Positions 34,831-44,043 of a stretch of 64,000 nucleotides of DNA are shown here, piece by piece. The translations under genes and the position numbers were made by a program. The stretch spans positions 558,001 to 622,000 of the forward strand of contig NZ_CP061303.1 in the NCBI RefSeq assembly GCF_018687695.1, read 5' to 3'. This DNA is from Polynucleobacter sp. MG-6-Vaara-E2. GTDB lineage: Bacteria; Pseudomonadota; Gammaproteobacteria; Burkholderiales; Burkholderiaceae. Each line of letters opens with the position of its first letter. The first letter of the stretch is position 1. The notes under the pieces are model-generated. The model did not search any database. It saw nothing but the letters and a program-made list of their open reading frames with translations, and was not told the origin of the DNA.

Positions 34831-35931
34831 ATGTCCGGTAAAGAAATCATGTTCACCCCAGTTAAGCTGGGTTCAATCTCGCTAAAGAATCGTCTCGTGA
34901 TGGCTCCGCTCACCAGGATGCGTGCAGTGGCTGGTGATGTACCAAATCCATTGGCGAAGATTTACTATGCGCAGCGTGCTAGTGCGGGTCTTATCATCAC
35001 CGAGGCTACCCAAATTTCACCTTTGGGTATGGGCTATCCAGCAACACCTGGCATCTATTCACCAGAGCAAACAGCCGCCTGGAAAGAGATTGTTGAGGCT
35101 GTACATGCCAAGGGTGGTTCTATCGTTGCGCAGTTATGGCACGTCGGGCGCATCTCCCATTCTTCATTGCATCCAGAACAGGGCTTACCTGAGGCGCCAT
35201 CTGCTATTACTCCTGCAGGGCAAACCTATGGTGCTGATTGGAAGTTGCACGACTATGAGACACCTAAGGCGATGACTCTCGAGGATATCGCGCGTTTATT
35301 GAGAGAGTTCGAGGCGGCTGCCAAGAATGCAAAAGCAGCAGGCTTTGACGGTATAGAGATTCACTCAGCAAATGGATATTTATTGGATCAGTTCTTGCAA
35401 GATGGAACCAACCACCGGACTGATCAATACGGCGGCTCAATTGAAAACCGTTTACGTTTATTGGGCGAAGTGATTGATGCAGTTAGTAAAGTGTTCCCAA
35501 GTGATCGGGTTGGTGTGCGTCTCTCTCCTTATGGCACCTTTAACGATATGTCTGATAGTGACCCGGTAGCTTTATTTACTGCGGCGATTCAAAAGCTAAA
35601 TGCATATAACTTAGCCTATGTTCACATGATTGAACCTCGCGCTACTAGCGCAGGTGGCGGTGACCAGATAAACGAAGATGCCCCAAGCACTTCAGAGCTT
35701 TTTCGCAAAGCCTATCAGGGTAAATTTATAACTGCAGGTGGTTACGATCAAGCTATGGGTGAGAAGGTTTTAGAAGAAGACCTGGCTGATGCAGTGGCAT
35801 ATGGACGAATCTATATTTCTAATCCAGATTTAGCAGAGCGCTTCCAGAAGAATGCCCCGCTTAATCCCTATAACCGTGCCACGTTCTATGGTGGTCAAGA
35901 GGCGGGCTATACCGATTACCCAACGCTCTAG
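34831..35931 (+). CDS. NADH:flavin oxidoreductase, Old Yellow Enzyme family (NemA-like)
   Basis: A 366-residue FMN-binding TIM-barrel ene-reductase. Typical motifs: FTPVKLGSISLKNRLVMAPLTRMRA, AQLWHVGRISH (active-site region), IEIHSANGYLLDQFLQDGTNHRTDQYGGSIENR, and DAVAYGRIYISNPDLAERF. It reduces activated alkenes or nitro compounds using NAD(P)H. The gene is followed by a clear terminator. Its nearness to oxyR is consistent with stress response, but co-regulation is not shown. Confidence 0.93.
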   Translation: MSGKEIMFTPVKLGSISLKNRLVMAPLTRMRAVAGDVPNPLAKIYYAQRASAGLIITEATQISPLGMGYPATPGIYSPEQTAAWKEIVEAVHAKGGSIVAQLWHVGRISHSSLHPEQGLPEAPSAITPAGQTYGADWKLHDYETPKAMTLEDIARLLREFEAAAKNAKAAGFDGIEIHSANGYLLDQFLQDGTNHRTDQYGGSIENRLRLLGEVIDAVSKVFPSDRVGVRLSPYGTFNDMSDSDPVALFTAAIQKLNAYNLAYVHMIEPRATSAGGGDQINEDAPSTSELFRKAYQGKFITAGGYDQAMGEKVLEEDLADAVAYGRIYISNPDLAERFQKNAPLNPYNRATFYGGQEAGYTDYPTL

Positions 35932-35948
35932 TGAAGTAGAGTTTCCCT

Positions 35949-35983
35949 ATAAACCCCGTCTCTCTAGGCGGGGTTTATTTTTT
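35949..35983. terminator. Bidirectional terminator after the Old Yellow Enzyme gene
   Basis: ATAAACCCCG (35949-35958) pairs with CGGGGTTTAT (35969-35978), followed by a T-run to 35983. The stop codon of the convergent minus-strand gene (35975-35977) lies inside the stem. Confidence 0.9.
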
Positions 35984-36151
35984 GTCTTCAGGATCTTTCA
36001 ATAGATCGTAATGATTGGCTACTAGCAGTAGCGCTAAGGAGGCGCACCCCATTGCAAAGAACTCCCATTGGTGCAGCATCGCAGTGCCAACAACGGTCAT
36101 CAGTACAGTCCAACCTACTGCCATCTTGGCTTTTTTAGATAAGGGCTTCAT
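35975..36151 (-). CDS. Small membrane protein
   Basis: A 58-residue protein: MKPLSKKAKMAVGW, then two hydrophobic stretches (VLMTVVGTAMLHQWEFFAMGCASLALLLVANHY), ending in acidic-basic KDPEDKK. AAGGA lies 8 bases before the ATG at 36151; a longer reading frame to 36232 overlaps the cytochrome b561 gene and lacks a site. It lies 12 bases after the cytochrome b561 gene, so is probably cotranscribed. No known family. Confidence 0.7.
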   Translation of the reverse strand: MKPLSKKAKMAVGWTVLMTVVGTAMLHQWEFFAMGCASLALLLVANHYDLLKDPEDKK

Positions 36152-36162
36152 CTGTTTAATCC

Positions 36163-36705
36163 TTAAGTACTTGCTTTGACTTTGTTCAACATGCGACGAA
36201 GTGTATCGTCTTTTGTAACGTAATGTTGCCATAAGCCAGCGAGAGCATGCAGGCCAATTAGGAAGTACAAAGAGTTGCCTAAAAACTCATGGATTCCCTC
36301 AACGAATTTTTTCATCTCAGGGTTAGGGGTTAGTAGTTGAGGCCATATCAATCCAAAGAAATGGATAGCCTTGCCAGCGTATTGAAAATAGAGAATGCCA
36401 AATATGGGTGCTATCAATAGCAAGGCATACATTAACCAATGTATTGTTTTGGCTAGTGTGTTTACGATGGCTTTCCGGTTGGTTGGCTCGGGGACTCCAT
36501 ATTTAATTCGAACCATGAGACGAATAGCCATCGCCAGAAAAATGAGTTGCCCAAAGACACCATGGATGGTTTTGCAAAGTTCGCGCGGTTCACTACCTTT
36601 GAGAAACTGCCCTTTGAGCTCAATGGCAATAAAGGCTGCAATGATGAGGATAAAAACAAACCAATGCAGAAAGATGGATAAAGGGTGATAGCGAGATTTA
36701 GACAT
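36163..36705 (-). CDS. Cytochrome b561 (CybB family)
   Basis: A 180-residue four-helix di-haem membrane protein. Haem-ligand His candidates are in SIFLHWFVF, KTIHGVFGQ, KTIHWLMYALL and LIGLHALAGLWQHYV. Such proteins oxidise quinol or superoxide and pass electrons within the membrane. A 15/19 Fur box lies 34 bases upstream of the start, so iron control is likely, which suggests a role in ferric reduction or iron handling (inference). Confidence 0.9.
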   Translation of the reverse strand: MSKSRYHPLSIFLHWFVFILIIAAFIAIELKGQFLKGSEPRELCKTIHGVFGQLIFLAMAIRLMVRIKYGVPEPTNRKAIVNTLAKTIHWLMYALLLIAPIFGILYFQYAGKAIHFFGLIWPQLLTPNPEMKKFVEGIHEFLGNSLYFLIGLHALAGLWQHYVTKDDTLRRMLNKVKAST

Positions 36706-36738
36706 GCTGAGGCTCTATTAATGAAATTCTCTATAAAT

Positions 36739-36757
36739 GATAATGAATCTCATTAAC
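36739..36757. promoter_or_regulatory. Fur box upstream of cytochrome b561
   Basis: GATAATGAATCTCATTAAC agrees with the Fur consensus GATAATGATAATCATTATC at 15 of 19 positions. It lies 34 bases before the cytochrome b561 start on the minus strand, suited to repression under iron-replete conditions. Confidence 0.75.
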
Positions 36758-36819
36758 AATTACAACATTAGGGTTAAATGCCCCGTATAGGGATGGAAAG
36801 GGCTGAACTTCACCCAAAT

Positions 36820-37014
36820 TCAGGTTTGACTGAGTCGAACCTTGGCGCTTAGTTCGTTGACTGGACCTCTTTTATCAAGCTGAGAAAGCCTGAGTGCCTC
36901 CAACTCAAAGTCGAGTTGACCAGGGTGGAATTCATCATCATTTTGCAGGTGGATCACGTAGGTCCAAACCAATTCGCGGCCGCGGTTCTTAAATACATCA
37001 ACAACACGTTTCAT
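36820..37014 (-). CDS. Hypothetical small protein
   Basis: A 64-residue hydrophilic protein (MKRVVDVFKNRGRELVWTYV, then QLDFELEALRLSQLDKRGPVNEL). The composition looks coding, with acidic and basic residues mixed and no low complexity. Only a weak AGGCGG precedes the ATG. An overlapping plus-strand frame (36916-37170) seems less likely. No domain recognised; it could be a remnant, since its upstream neighbour looks degraded. Confidence 0.5.
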   Translation of the reverse strand: MKRVVDVFKNRGRELVWTYVIHLQNDDEFHPGQLDFELEALRLSQLDKRGPVNELSAKVRLSQT

Positions 37015-37037
37015 GAGTACCGCCTATGTGGTGAAGC

Positions 37038-37265
37038 TTACTTGCTGATTGAAGATGAATTAGTGGAGCTCATCTTAGGAGTGATATTTTGTTTAAGGGT
37101 AAGGAGATTGCGCGCACCAATCGGAGCAAGACCTAAGTCTTCAGAAATTTCAGCATCATTAGAGCAATAGCGGCTTTTAGCAGTATTACCAAACCAAACA
37201 GCTAAAGAAAAACTCAGGAATGAAATTCCAAAGACCAAAACAGGGTGGTTAAGGAGAGAAGAAAT
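37038..37265 (-). pseudogene. Degraded fragment resembling the N-terminus of a DUF4239 (bestrophin-like) membrane protein
   Basis: Directly after the lactate dehydrogenase stop, in the same frame, the sequence reads SSLLNHPVLVFGISFLSF and continues SLAVWFG, then after a polar stretch SEDLGLAPIGARNLLTL. This follows the order of DUF4239 N-termini (LxHPxxV, LAxWxG, EDxGxxxxATLTLL), but the frame ends soon after and no normal start codon exists (TTG at 37238, or an ATT at 37265). It is probably a truncated relic; a short real protein cannot be excluded. Confidence 0.35.
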
Positions 37266-38411
37266 TTAGAAAGTTCCTGGATATAAGATGTCTTTGGTCA
37301 CATTTTGGATATCGCGATGACCTGTAAACGCCATGGTGATATCGAGTTCATTGTGAATAAGTTCAAGGCATTTAGTTACGCCAGCTTCACCCATCGCTCC
37401 TAAGCCATATAAGAATGGGCGACCAATCATGGTGCCGCGAGCACCTAATGCCCAAGCTTTTAAAACATCTTGGCCCGAACGAATCCCGCCATCCATCCAT
37501 ACTTCAATATCTTTACCGACCGCATCTACGATTCCTGGTAATGCTTTGATGCTCGAAATCGCGCCATCCAATTGACGGCCGCCATGGTTGGAAACGATCA
37601 GTGCGTCAGCGCCAGAGTTTGCTGCTAGACGTGCATCTTCTTCATCCAAGATACCCTTAATGATGAGCTTGCCGCCCCAAAGCTTTTTAATCCACTCGAC
37701 ATCGCCCCAGTTCAGGCCTGGATCGAATTGCTCTGCAGTCCAAGAGGAGAGGGATGACATATTGCCCACTCCGGTGGCATGACCAACAATATTACGGAAG
37801 GTTCTGCGAGGGGTCATTGCCATGCCCAAACACCAGCGCGGTTTGGTTGCCATGTTGATCATATTGGCAATGGTCAGTTTTGGTGGTGCTGAGAGACCAT
37901 TCTTTAAATCTTTATGGCGTTGACCCAGAATCTGTAAATCCAAAGTCAAAACCAGGGCTGAGCACTTCGCCACTTTTGCGCGCTCAATTAGGCGCTGAAT
38001 AAAGCCACGATCTTTCATCACATACAGCTGAAACCAAAATGGTTTGGTGGTGCGCTCAGCAACATCCTCAATAGAGCAAATACTCATCGTGGATAAACAG
38101 AAGGGCACACCAAACTTTTCAGCTGCTTTTGCTGCCAGAATTTCTCCATCAGCGTGTTGCATACCAGTTAAACCAGTCGGAGCTAATGCTACTGGCATGG
38201 CTACTTTCTCGCCTACCATGGTTGTCTCGGTGGTGCGGTTGGTCATGTTGACTGCGACACGCTGACGCAATTTAATTTTCTGAAAATCAGATTCATTGGC
38301 GCGATAAGTTGATTCTGTCCATGACCCTGAGTCTGCATAGTCATAAAACATCTTGGGGGTACGTTTTTGATGGAGAACCCGAAGGTCTTCAATATTGGTG
38401 ATGATTGGCAC
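37266..38411 (-). CDS. lldD: FMN-dependent alpha-hydroxy acid (L-lactate) dehydrogenase
   Basis: A 381-residue TIM-barrel flavoenzyme oxidising L-lactate or a similar 2-hydroxy acid to the 2-keto acid. Marks are ALAPTGLTGMQHADGEI, FWFQLYVMKDR, the active-site VSNHGGRQLDGAISS and the FMN phosphate site DGGIRSGQDVLKAWALGARGTMIGRPFLYGLG. Length matches LldD. It stands alone, divergent from the EamA gene. Glycolate or mandelate relatives cannot be excluded from sequence alone. Confidence 0.9.
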   Translation of the reverse strand: MPIITNIEDLRVLHQKRTPKMFYDYADSGSWTESTYRANESDFQKIKLRQRVAVNMTNRTTETTMVGEKVAMPVALAPTGLTGMQHADGEILAAKAAEKFGVPFCLSTMSICSIEDVAERTTKPFWFQLYVMKDRGFIQRLIERAKVAKCSALVLTLDLQILGQRHKDLKNGLSAPPKLTIANMINMATKPRWCLGMAMTPRRTFRNIVGHATGVGNMSSLSSWTAEQFDPGLNWGDVEWIKKLWGGKLIIKGILDEEDARLAANSGADALIVSNHGGRQLDGAISSIKALPGIVDAVGKDIEVWMDGGIRSGQDVLKAWALGARGTMIGRPFLYGLGAMGEAGVTKCLELIHNELDITMAFTGHRDIQNVTKDILYPGTF

Positions 38412-38526
38412 AGTAAATCCTTATCTAATTAAGCTATATCTTAGCAATACCGAGGATTTGTTTCTACAATGCTAGGGTATCCCTATCAATAACACCCTCT
38501 GGGGGAGTTCACCCTCTAACAATTGC

Positions 38527-39438
38527 ATGCCAAAACTGACTATTGCTACTGCTGCCTATTTATTGACTGCTACAGCCCTGTGGGCTGGAAATGCGATTGC
38601 AGGGCGTTTGTTGGTGGGAAGTGTTTCACCAATTACCCTGAGTGCAGTTCGTTGGGGTTTGGCCGCCTTGCTTTTATTACCTTTGGGTTGGCGAGTATTT
38701 AAACCGGAAAGTGCCCTATGGCAGAACAAGAAGCGCTTTTTACTCTTGGGTCTATTCGGGGTGGGTAGCTATAACGTCCTCTTGTACCTTGCGTTACAAA
38801 CATCAACCGCAATCAATGTCACTTTGATTGGCGCCAGTATGCCAATTTGGATGCTATTTATTGGCGCTGTCTTTTACCAAACCAAACCTAATCTTTTGCA
38901 ATTGATTGGCGCTATTGTCTCTTTGCTAGGTGTGGCAATTGTGCTCACAAGGGGAGAGCTTGCTACTTTGCTCTCCATGCAAATGGTGACTGGTGATTTA
39001 TTGATCATGTTGGCAACAATTCTGTGGGCCTTCTATAGCTGGATGCTTAGTCGCCCAGGAACGAGTACTGAACGTCAATGGCCATGGGCGGATTTCTTGA
39101 TGGCGCAGGTTTTAGTAGGTCTGTTGTGGACAGGATTTTTTGATGGCTTTGAGATTGCTTTGGGTCATGCTTACCTTGACCTCAATCTTTGGACTGGCTC
39201 ACTGATTTTGTTTGTTGCAGTTGGCCCATCGCTGATTGCCTATCGTTGCTGGGGAATGGGTGTTAATGGGGCAGGACCAACAGTAGCTGCTTTCTTTGCA
39301 AACTTTATTCCTCTATTTACGGCAATCTTATCCGCAGCGATGTTGGGGGAGCCCCCGCAGTTGTTTCATGGGGTGGCATTTGCCTTAATTGTGGCTGGAA
39401 TCTGGGTCTCCTCTAGTCAAGGCCGTTCTGTTGCTTAA
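38527..39438 (+). CDS. EamA/DMT-superfamily transporter
   Basis: A 303-residue inner-membrane protein with ten predicted helices in two EamA repeats. The first begins AYLLTATALWAGNAIAGRLLVGSVSPITLSAVRWGLAALLLLPLG, the second GDLLIMLATILWAFYSWMLSRPG. Such proteins usually export amino acids or metabolites; the substrate is unknown. It precedes tcuA by 64 bases and could be in the same transcript. Confidence 0.9.
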   Translation: MPKLTIATAAYLLTATALWAGNAIAGRLLVGSVSPITLSAVRWGLAALLLLPLGWRVFKPESALWQNKKRFLLLGLFGVGSYNVLLYLALQTSTAINVTLIGASMPIWMLFIGAVFYQTKPNLLQLIGAIVSLLGVAIVLTRGELATLLSMQMVTGDLLIMLATILWAFYSWMLSRPGTSTERQWPWADFLMAQVLVGLLWTGFFDGFEIALGHAYLDLNLWTGSLILFVAVGPSLIAYRCWGMGVNGAGPTVAAFFANFIPLFTAILSAAMLGEPPQLFHGVAFALIVAGIWVSSSQGRSVA

Positions 39439-39502
39439 TCTGTATTTCGGTAAAAAAACCAAAAAAACAGTAAAGTAATTCTTTTCTATCGAACTCTTAG
39501 CC

Positions 39503-40915
39503 ATGGTTGACGTGTTGGTGATTGGCGGCGGTAATGCCGCTCTGTGTGCTGCCCTCATGGCTAGGGAAGCGGGCGCTAGCGTTTTACTTCTGGAAGCGGC
39601 CCCTAAAGTATGGCGCGGTGGAAATTCTTCTCATACTCGTAATATTCGTGCAATGCATGATGAGCCTCAAGATGTCATGCTCGAAGCTTATACCGAGGAA
39701 GAGTATTGGCAGGATGTTTTAAAAGTTACGAGTGGCGTCACAGATGAGTTCTTGGCCAGACTGGTCATCCGTGCTTCATCTCAGTGCCGTGATTGGATGC
39801 GACACCATGGTGTACGTTTTCAACCTCCTTTATCCGGCACTTTAAATCTCTCACGAACCAATGCATTTTTCATGGGTGGGGGAAAAGCATTGGTTAATGC
39901 TTACTATCGCAGCGCTGAAAAGCTTGGAGTGAAGATTCGTTATGAGTCTCCCGTTTCCGCAGTAGAAATTCGAGACGGAAAATTTATTGCTGCTTATGTT
40001 GGTGATGAGCGCATTGCAGCCAAAACTTGTGTTTTGGCTGCTGGCGGCTTTGAGTCCAACCGCGAATGGCTTAAAGAGGTATGGGGCATCAATCAATACG
40101 GTGAGTCCCCTGCGGATAACTTTTTAATTCGGGGTACGAGATATAACAACGGCGTATTGCTTAAGCAACTCATATCCCTAGGTGCCGATTCAGTCAGTGA
40201 TCCTACTCAAGCCCATATGGTTGCTGTTGATGCTCGAGCCCCTTTATATGATGGCGGTATATGTACTCGTATTGATGCAGTTTCTTTCGGTATTGTTGTC
40301 AATAAAGATGCACAGCGCTTTTCAGATGAAGGAGAAGATTTTTGGCCTAAGCGTTATGCATTTTGGGGAAGGTTGGTTGCACAGCAACCAGGTCAGATCG
40401 GATACTCCATTATTGACTCCAAAGTATTGGGTCGCTTCATGCCGCCTGTATTCCCCGGTGAGAAAGCGGATACATTGGATGAGTTGGCAATCAAATTAGG
40501 TTTAGATCCCAAGGCGCTCCAAGAAACCGTAAAGACCTATAACGCAGCTTGCCGAGTGGGCACTTTTGATCACACGATCTTAGATGATTGTTGTACAGAA
40601 GGTTTAGAGCCCGCTAAAACCCATTGGGCTTTGCCAATAGATACAGGACCTTTCTATGGCTATGCTGTTCGACCTGGCGTGACATTCACATATTTAGGTT
40701 TGAAGACCGATGAGACTGCAGCAGTTCGTTTTAACGATGTACCTAGTTCAAATTTATTTGTTGCAGGCGAGATGATGGCGGGCAATGTCCTAGGAAAAGG
40801 CTATGCAGCCGGCATTGGCATGGCCATAGGCACCGTCTTTGGTCGCATCGCAGGAGCGGAAGCTGCTAAGGCACTTAAAAATCAATCTTTAAAGGCTGAA
40901 TATGCGGCAACTTAA
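39503..40915 (+). CDS. tcuA: FAD-dependent tricarballylate dehydrogenase TcuA
   Basis: A 470-residue FAD enzyme of the fumarate reductase/succinate dehydrogenase flavoprotein family. FAD site VLVIGGGNAALCAALMAREAGASVLLLEAA, the RGGNSSHTRNIR segment, and the C-terminal GEMMAGNVLGKGYAAGIGMAIGTVFGRIAG. It oxidises tricarballylate to cis-aconitate in Salmonella. It overlaps tcuB by 14 bases. The related citrate-utilization-like variants mean the true substrate may be another tricarboxylate. Confidence 0.92.
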   Translation: MVDVLVIGGGNAALCAALMAREAGASVLLLEAAPKVWRGGNSSHTRNIRAMHDEPQDVMLEAYTEEEYWQDVLKVTSGVTDEFLARLVIRASSQCRDWMRHHGVRFQPPLSGTLNLSRTNAFFMGGGKALVNAYYRSAEKLGVKIRYESPVSAVEIRDGKFIAAYVGDERIAAKTCVLAAGGFESNREWLKEVWGINQYGESPADNFLIRGTRYNNGVLLKQLISLGADSVSDPTQAHMVAVDARAPLYDGGICTRIDAVSFGIVVNKDAQRFSDEGEDFWPKRYAFWGRLVAQQPGQIGYSIIDSKVLGRFMPPVFPGEKADTLDELAIKLGLDPKALQETVKTYNAACRVGTFDHTILDDCCTEGLEPAKTHWALPIDTGPFYGYAVRPGVTFTYLGLKTDETAAVRFNDVPSSNLFVAGEMMAGNVLGKGYAAGIGMAIGTVFGRIAGAEAAKALKNQSLKAEYAAT

Positions 40916-42047
40916 TTCACTTATTCGCGAAGCTAGTGATTTAGCTATGGGGACGCCTGAGTCAGAGGCGGATCGTATGCTCCAAATTTGTAATGCTTGT
41001 CGTTATTGCGAAGGATTCTGTGCAGTCTTTCCTGCGATGACTCGTCGTATTGAGTTCACGCCCAGCGTGGTTCATTATTTAGCCAACCTGTGTCATAACT
41101 GCGGTGCGTGTCTTCATGCATGTCAATATGCACCTCCCCATGAGTTTGCGGTAAATATCCCACTGGTGATGGCACAGTTGCGCAAAGAAACTTATATGGA
41201 CTTTGCTTGGCCTCGGATGATGGGAAAGTTATACAAGATCAACGGTGTTGCGGTAGCGCTGAGCGCCTCGGTTTCAGTCATGGTTTTTCTCTTGCTCGCG
41301 CTTGCACTGAACGGTAAATATTTTGGTGGAGTTCTAGATGGAAACTTCTATGCTGTTTTCCCACATAACACTCTAGTACTGATCTTTGGCATCGTTTTTG
41401 GCTTTGCAATTTTGGCGTTGGCAGTTGGATTGACTCGCTTTTGGTGTGAGATGGCTCCTGGCAAAGCCTCTGGAGAGGCGGTTGCCGAAGCGGCGCATGA
41501 TGCACTCACGTTGAAATATCTTGGGGGCGGCCATGGGGATGGTTGCAATAATGAAGATGATGCATTCTCGCTGTGGCGTAAGCGTTTCCATCATTTCACG
41601 TTCTATGGCTTCATGTTGTGTTTCGCTGCAACAAGTGTCGCAACGATTTATCACTATCTTTTGGGTCTGCATGCACCTTATGCGCTCAATAGCTTGCCAG
41701 TTATCTTGGGCATGCTAGGTGGAATAGGGTTGGTGATCGGACCAGTGGGTTTGCTCTATTTGAATTTCCAAAGAGATCCGGCTCATGGAGATCGTTCCCA
41801 GAAACCAATGGATAGAGCATTTATTTTGCTACTCCTGTTGATCAGCATTTCTGGACTTGGATTGTTGGCATATCGAGATACTGTTTCAATGTCGATCTGG
41901 CTAGTGATACATCTTGGTTTTGTGATGGGCTTATTTTTGACGATGCCATACGGTAAGTTTGCACATGGCTTTTATAGGCTTGCTGCTTTATTGAAGAACT
42001 CAATCGAAAAGCGCCAGAAAAACCATCTGCAATTTGGGGCAGATTAA
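40902..42047 (+). CDS. tcuB: TcuB: tricarballylate utilization 4Fe-4S/cytochrome b-like membrane protein
   Basis: A 381-residue protein with two N-terminal cluster motifs, CNACRYCEGFC and CHNCGACLHACQYAPPHEF, followed by about six membrane helices. In Salmonella it reoxidises the flavin of TcuA and passes electrons to the membrane quinone pool. The 14-base overlap with tcuA shows tight coupling. No TcuC transporter gene follows; a Bug receptor gene downstream may replace uptake. Confidence 0.93.
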   Translation: MRQLNSLIREASDLAMGTPESEADRMLQICNACRYCEGFCAVFPAMTRRIEFTPSVVHYLANLCHNCGACLHACQYAPPHEFAVNIPLVMAQLRKETYMDFAWPRMMGKLYKINGVAVALSASVSVMVFLLLALALNGKYFGGVLDGNFYAVFPHNTLVLIFGIVFGFAILALAVGLTRFWCEMAPGKASGEAVAEAAHDALTLKYLGGGHGDGCNNEDDAFSLWRKRFHHFTFYGFMLCFAATSVATIYHYLLGLHAPYALNSLPVILGMLGGIGLVIGPVGLLYLNFQRDPAHGDRSQKPMDRAFILLLLLISISGLGLLAYRDTVSMSIWLVIHLGFVMGLFLTMPYGKFAHGFYRLAALLKNSIEKRQKNHLQFGAD

Positions 42048-42105
42048 TATTTCACTAACACTGCAGTATTAGAAGTAAAAATAAAATCAATTAGAAGAAA
42101 AGAAC

Positions 42106-43035
42106 ATGAGACTAATTACCTTTACCCGTACTGGCTCAAGCCATCCTGAAATCGGCGCTCGTTTGCCCAATCCCTCTGGCGATCAAATTCTCCCGTTTGC
42201 AGATGTTGCAAAGAAGTTGGGGATTACGGATTTCCCAGTTGATATGAAATCATTCTTACGCGCAGGTAATAAAGTGATGGAGCAGGCTAAGTCTTGGGTA
42301 GCCTCTTCAGGCGATTACTCTTCTTTGCTGATTAGCTCAAATGCGATTACCTATTTGCCACCAATTACCAATGCTGAGAAGTTTCTCTGCGTAGGCAAGA
42401 ACTATCGTACGCATTTAGAAGAGCTTAAGCGTACAAATTTGATTAAAGAAATTCCACAGGAGCCAACGTCATTTATTAAGTTGAACTCCTGTTTGTCTGG
42501 CCATGAAGCAAAGGTGGTACGCCCAAAGGGAATTACTCGCCTAGATTACGAGCCCGAGCTGGTGTTTGTGATTGGTAAACGAGCCTTGGGAGCAAAAAAA
42601 GCCGAAGCAATGGATTATGTTGCCGGCGTCACCATTCTGAATGATTTGACTTGCCGTGATCTGCAATTGCGAGAGGTGGCATCAGGGTCTCGTTTTTGGA
42701 CGGGCAAAAATATTCCAGGCTTTGGTCCCTTGGGTCCAGAGATAGTCACAATTGATGAGATTCCAGATGTGTATAACCTATGGATGACCTGTTCTGTTAA
42801 TGGACAAGAGCGCATGCGCGTTAACACCGTTGATCAGATTTGGAAGATCTCAGATATTTTGGAGCATTTCTCTCGCTTTATTCCGATTGAGGCAGGGGAT
42901 ATGTTTTCAACGGGCGCGCCGGGCGGTGTTGCTGTCGGCAAAGAGAATGCGGAGGACCTGTATTTAAAGCCCGGTGATGTTGTGGAATGCTCCATCGATG
43001 GTATTTCTACTTTACGCACAACCATCATTGAATAA
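42106..43035 (+). CDS. Fumarylacetoacetate hydrolase-family protein
   Basis: A 309-residue FAH-fold enzyme. It has the family core: FLCVGKNYRTHLEE, LDYEPELVFVIGK, VAGVTILNDLTCRDLQLRE, and DMFSTGAPGGVAVG. The Glu pair in YEPELVFVIG and an Asp in NDLTCRD bind the divalent metal. Members hydrolyse or decarboxylate 2,4-diketo acids. Within the tcu locus it may process a related keto acid; the substrate is unknown. It follows tcuB by 58 bases. Confidence 0.9.
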   Translation: MRLITFTRTGSSHPEIGARLPNPSGDQILPFADVAKKLGITDFPVDMKSFLRAGNKVMEQAKSWVASSGDYSSLLISSNAITYLPPITNAEKFLCVGKNYRTHLEELKRTNLIKEIPQEPTSFIKLNSCLSGHEAKVVRPKGITRLDYEPELVFVIGKRALGAKKAEAMDYVAGVTILNDLTCRDLQLREVASGSRFWTGKNIPGFGPLGPEIVTIDEIPDVYNLWMTCSVNGQERMRVNTVDQIWKISDILEHFSRFIPIEAGDMFSTGAPGGVAVGKENAEDLYLKPGDVVECSIDGISTLRTTIIE

Positions 43036-43038
43036 AAA

Positions 43039-43989
43039 ATGGTTAGGCGCACTTTGCAATGGGTAACAGTTGGCTTGTATTGCACACTCCTTTTGTCGTC
43101 CATTTCCCACGCTGCGGAGATTTACCCATCCAAATCTATTAAGGTGATTGTTCCATTTCCTCCCGGGGGTGGCGCAGATACTTTAATTCGTTTGATCGCT
43201 CCCACAGTTGGCGAGTTGTGGAAGCAGTCCCTCATTATTGAAAATCGTCCGGGAGCAAGTGGTTTTATTGGTGCCGATCTTGTTGCTCAGTCTCCTGCAG
43301 ATGGCTATACCTTGCTCATGGGATCTACTGCTGCTGTCACAGAAAAGAATATTGCACAGTTTTCACCAGTGGCTTTGGTATCGGCCTCACCATATTTAGT
43401 CACTGTGAATCCCGCATTAAATGTCAATTCGATTAAGACTTTAATTGCATATGCAAAAGCTAACCCTGGCAAAGTTCGCTATGGCTCATCGGGGCCTGGA
43501 TCTGCATCGCACTTGGCAGGAGAATTATTTGTATCAATGACGGGTGTGACATTACTGCATGTTCCTTACAAAGGAACCGGCCAAGCGTTAACAGATTTAC
43601 TGGCAGGACATATTGACTTGATGTTTGCGCCAGCACAAACCGTGATGCCGCAAATTGAATCTGGCAAATTACTAGCCATAGCGCAAACGGGCGCTAAGCG
43701 TTCAGAGGCATTGCCCAATATTCCAACCGTGTCTGAATCTGGTTTGCCGGGATATAACGCGGTGGGTTGGTTCGGATTATTCGTGCCAGCCAATACCCCA
43801 AAGTCGGTGATTCAAAAGATCAATCAGACCATCATGTTCGTCTTAGGGCAGGAAAGAATTCGTAAGGCTATGCTGGAGCGGGGAAGTGACCCTGCAAGCG
43901 GTAGTGCCGAGGAATTTGCCACTTTTCTGCGCCTAGACCAGTCAAAATGGGCCAAATTGATCAAAGACAACAAGATTGCAGTGCAATAA
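43039..43989 (+). CDS. Bug-family tripartite tricarboxylate transporter receptor in the tcu locus
   Basis: A 316-residue periplasmic binding protein with signal peptide (MVRRTLQWVTVGLYCTLLLSSISHAAE). IYPSKSIKVIVPFPPGGGADTLIRLIAP and LHVPYKGTGQALTDLLAGHIDLMFAP are the Bug signatures. It starts 3 bases after the FAH gene, so it shares that transcript and may bind the compound consumed by TcuAB. No membrane partner is encoded nearby. Confidence 0.92.
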   Translation: MVRRTLQWVTVGLYCTLLLSSISHAAEIYPSKSIKVIVPFPPGGGADTLIRLIAPTVGELWKQSLIIENRPGASGFIGADLVAQSPADGYTLLMGSTAAVTEKNIAQFSPVALVSASPYLVTVNPALNVNSIKTLIAYAKANPGKVRYGSSGPGSASHLAGELFVSMTGVTLLHVPYKGTGQALTDLLAGHIDLMFAPAQTVMPQIESGKLLAIAQTGAKRSEALPNIPTVSESGLPGYNAVGWFGLFVPANTPKSVIQKINQTIMFVLGQERIRKAMLERGSDPASGSAEEFATFLRLDQSKWAKLIKDNKIAVQ

Positions 43990-44043
43990 AAGCTTAAATC
44001 AGTATCATTTAGGGCTAATCACAGAAATCCCTAGGAAATTACT

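Noticed and set aside
36916..37170. Plus-strand open frame of 84 codons in the loose region
   Set aside because: Overlaps two minus-strand frames that look more protein-like; no ribosome binding site.
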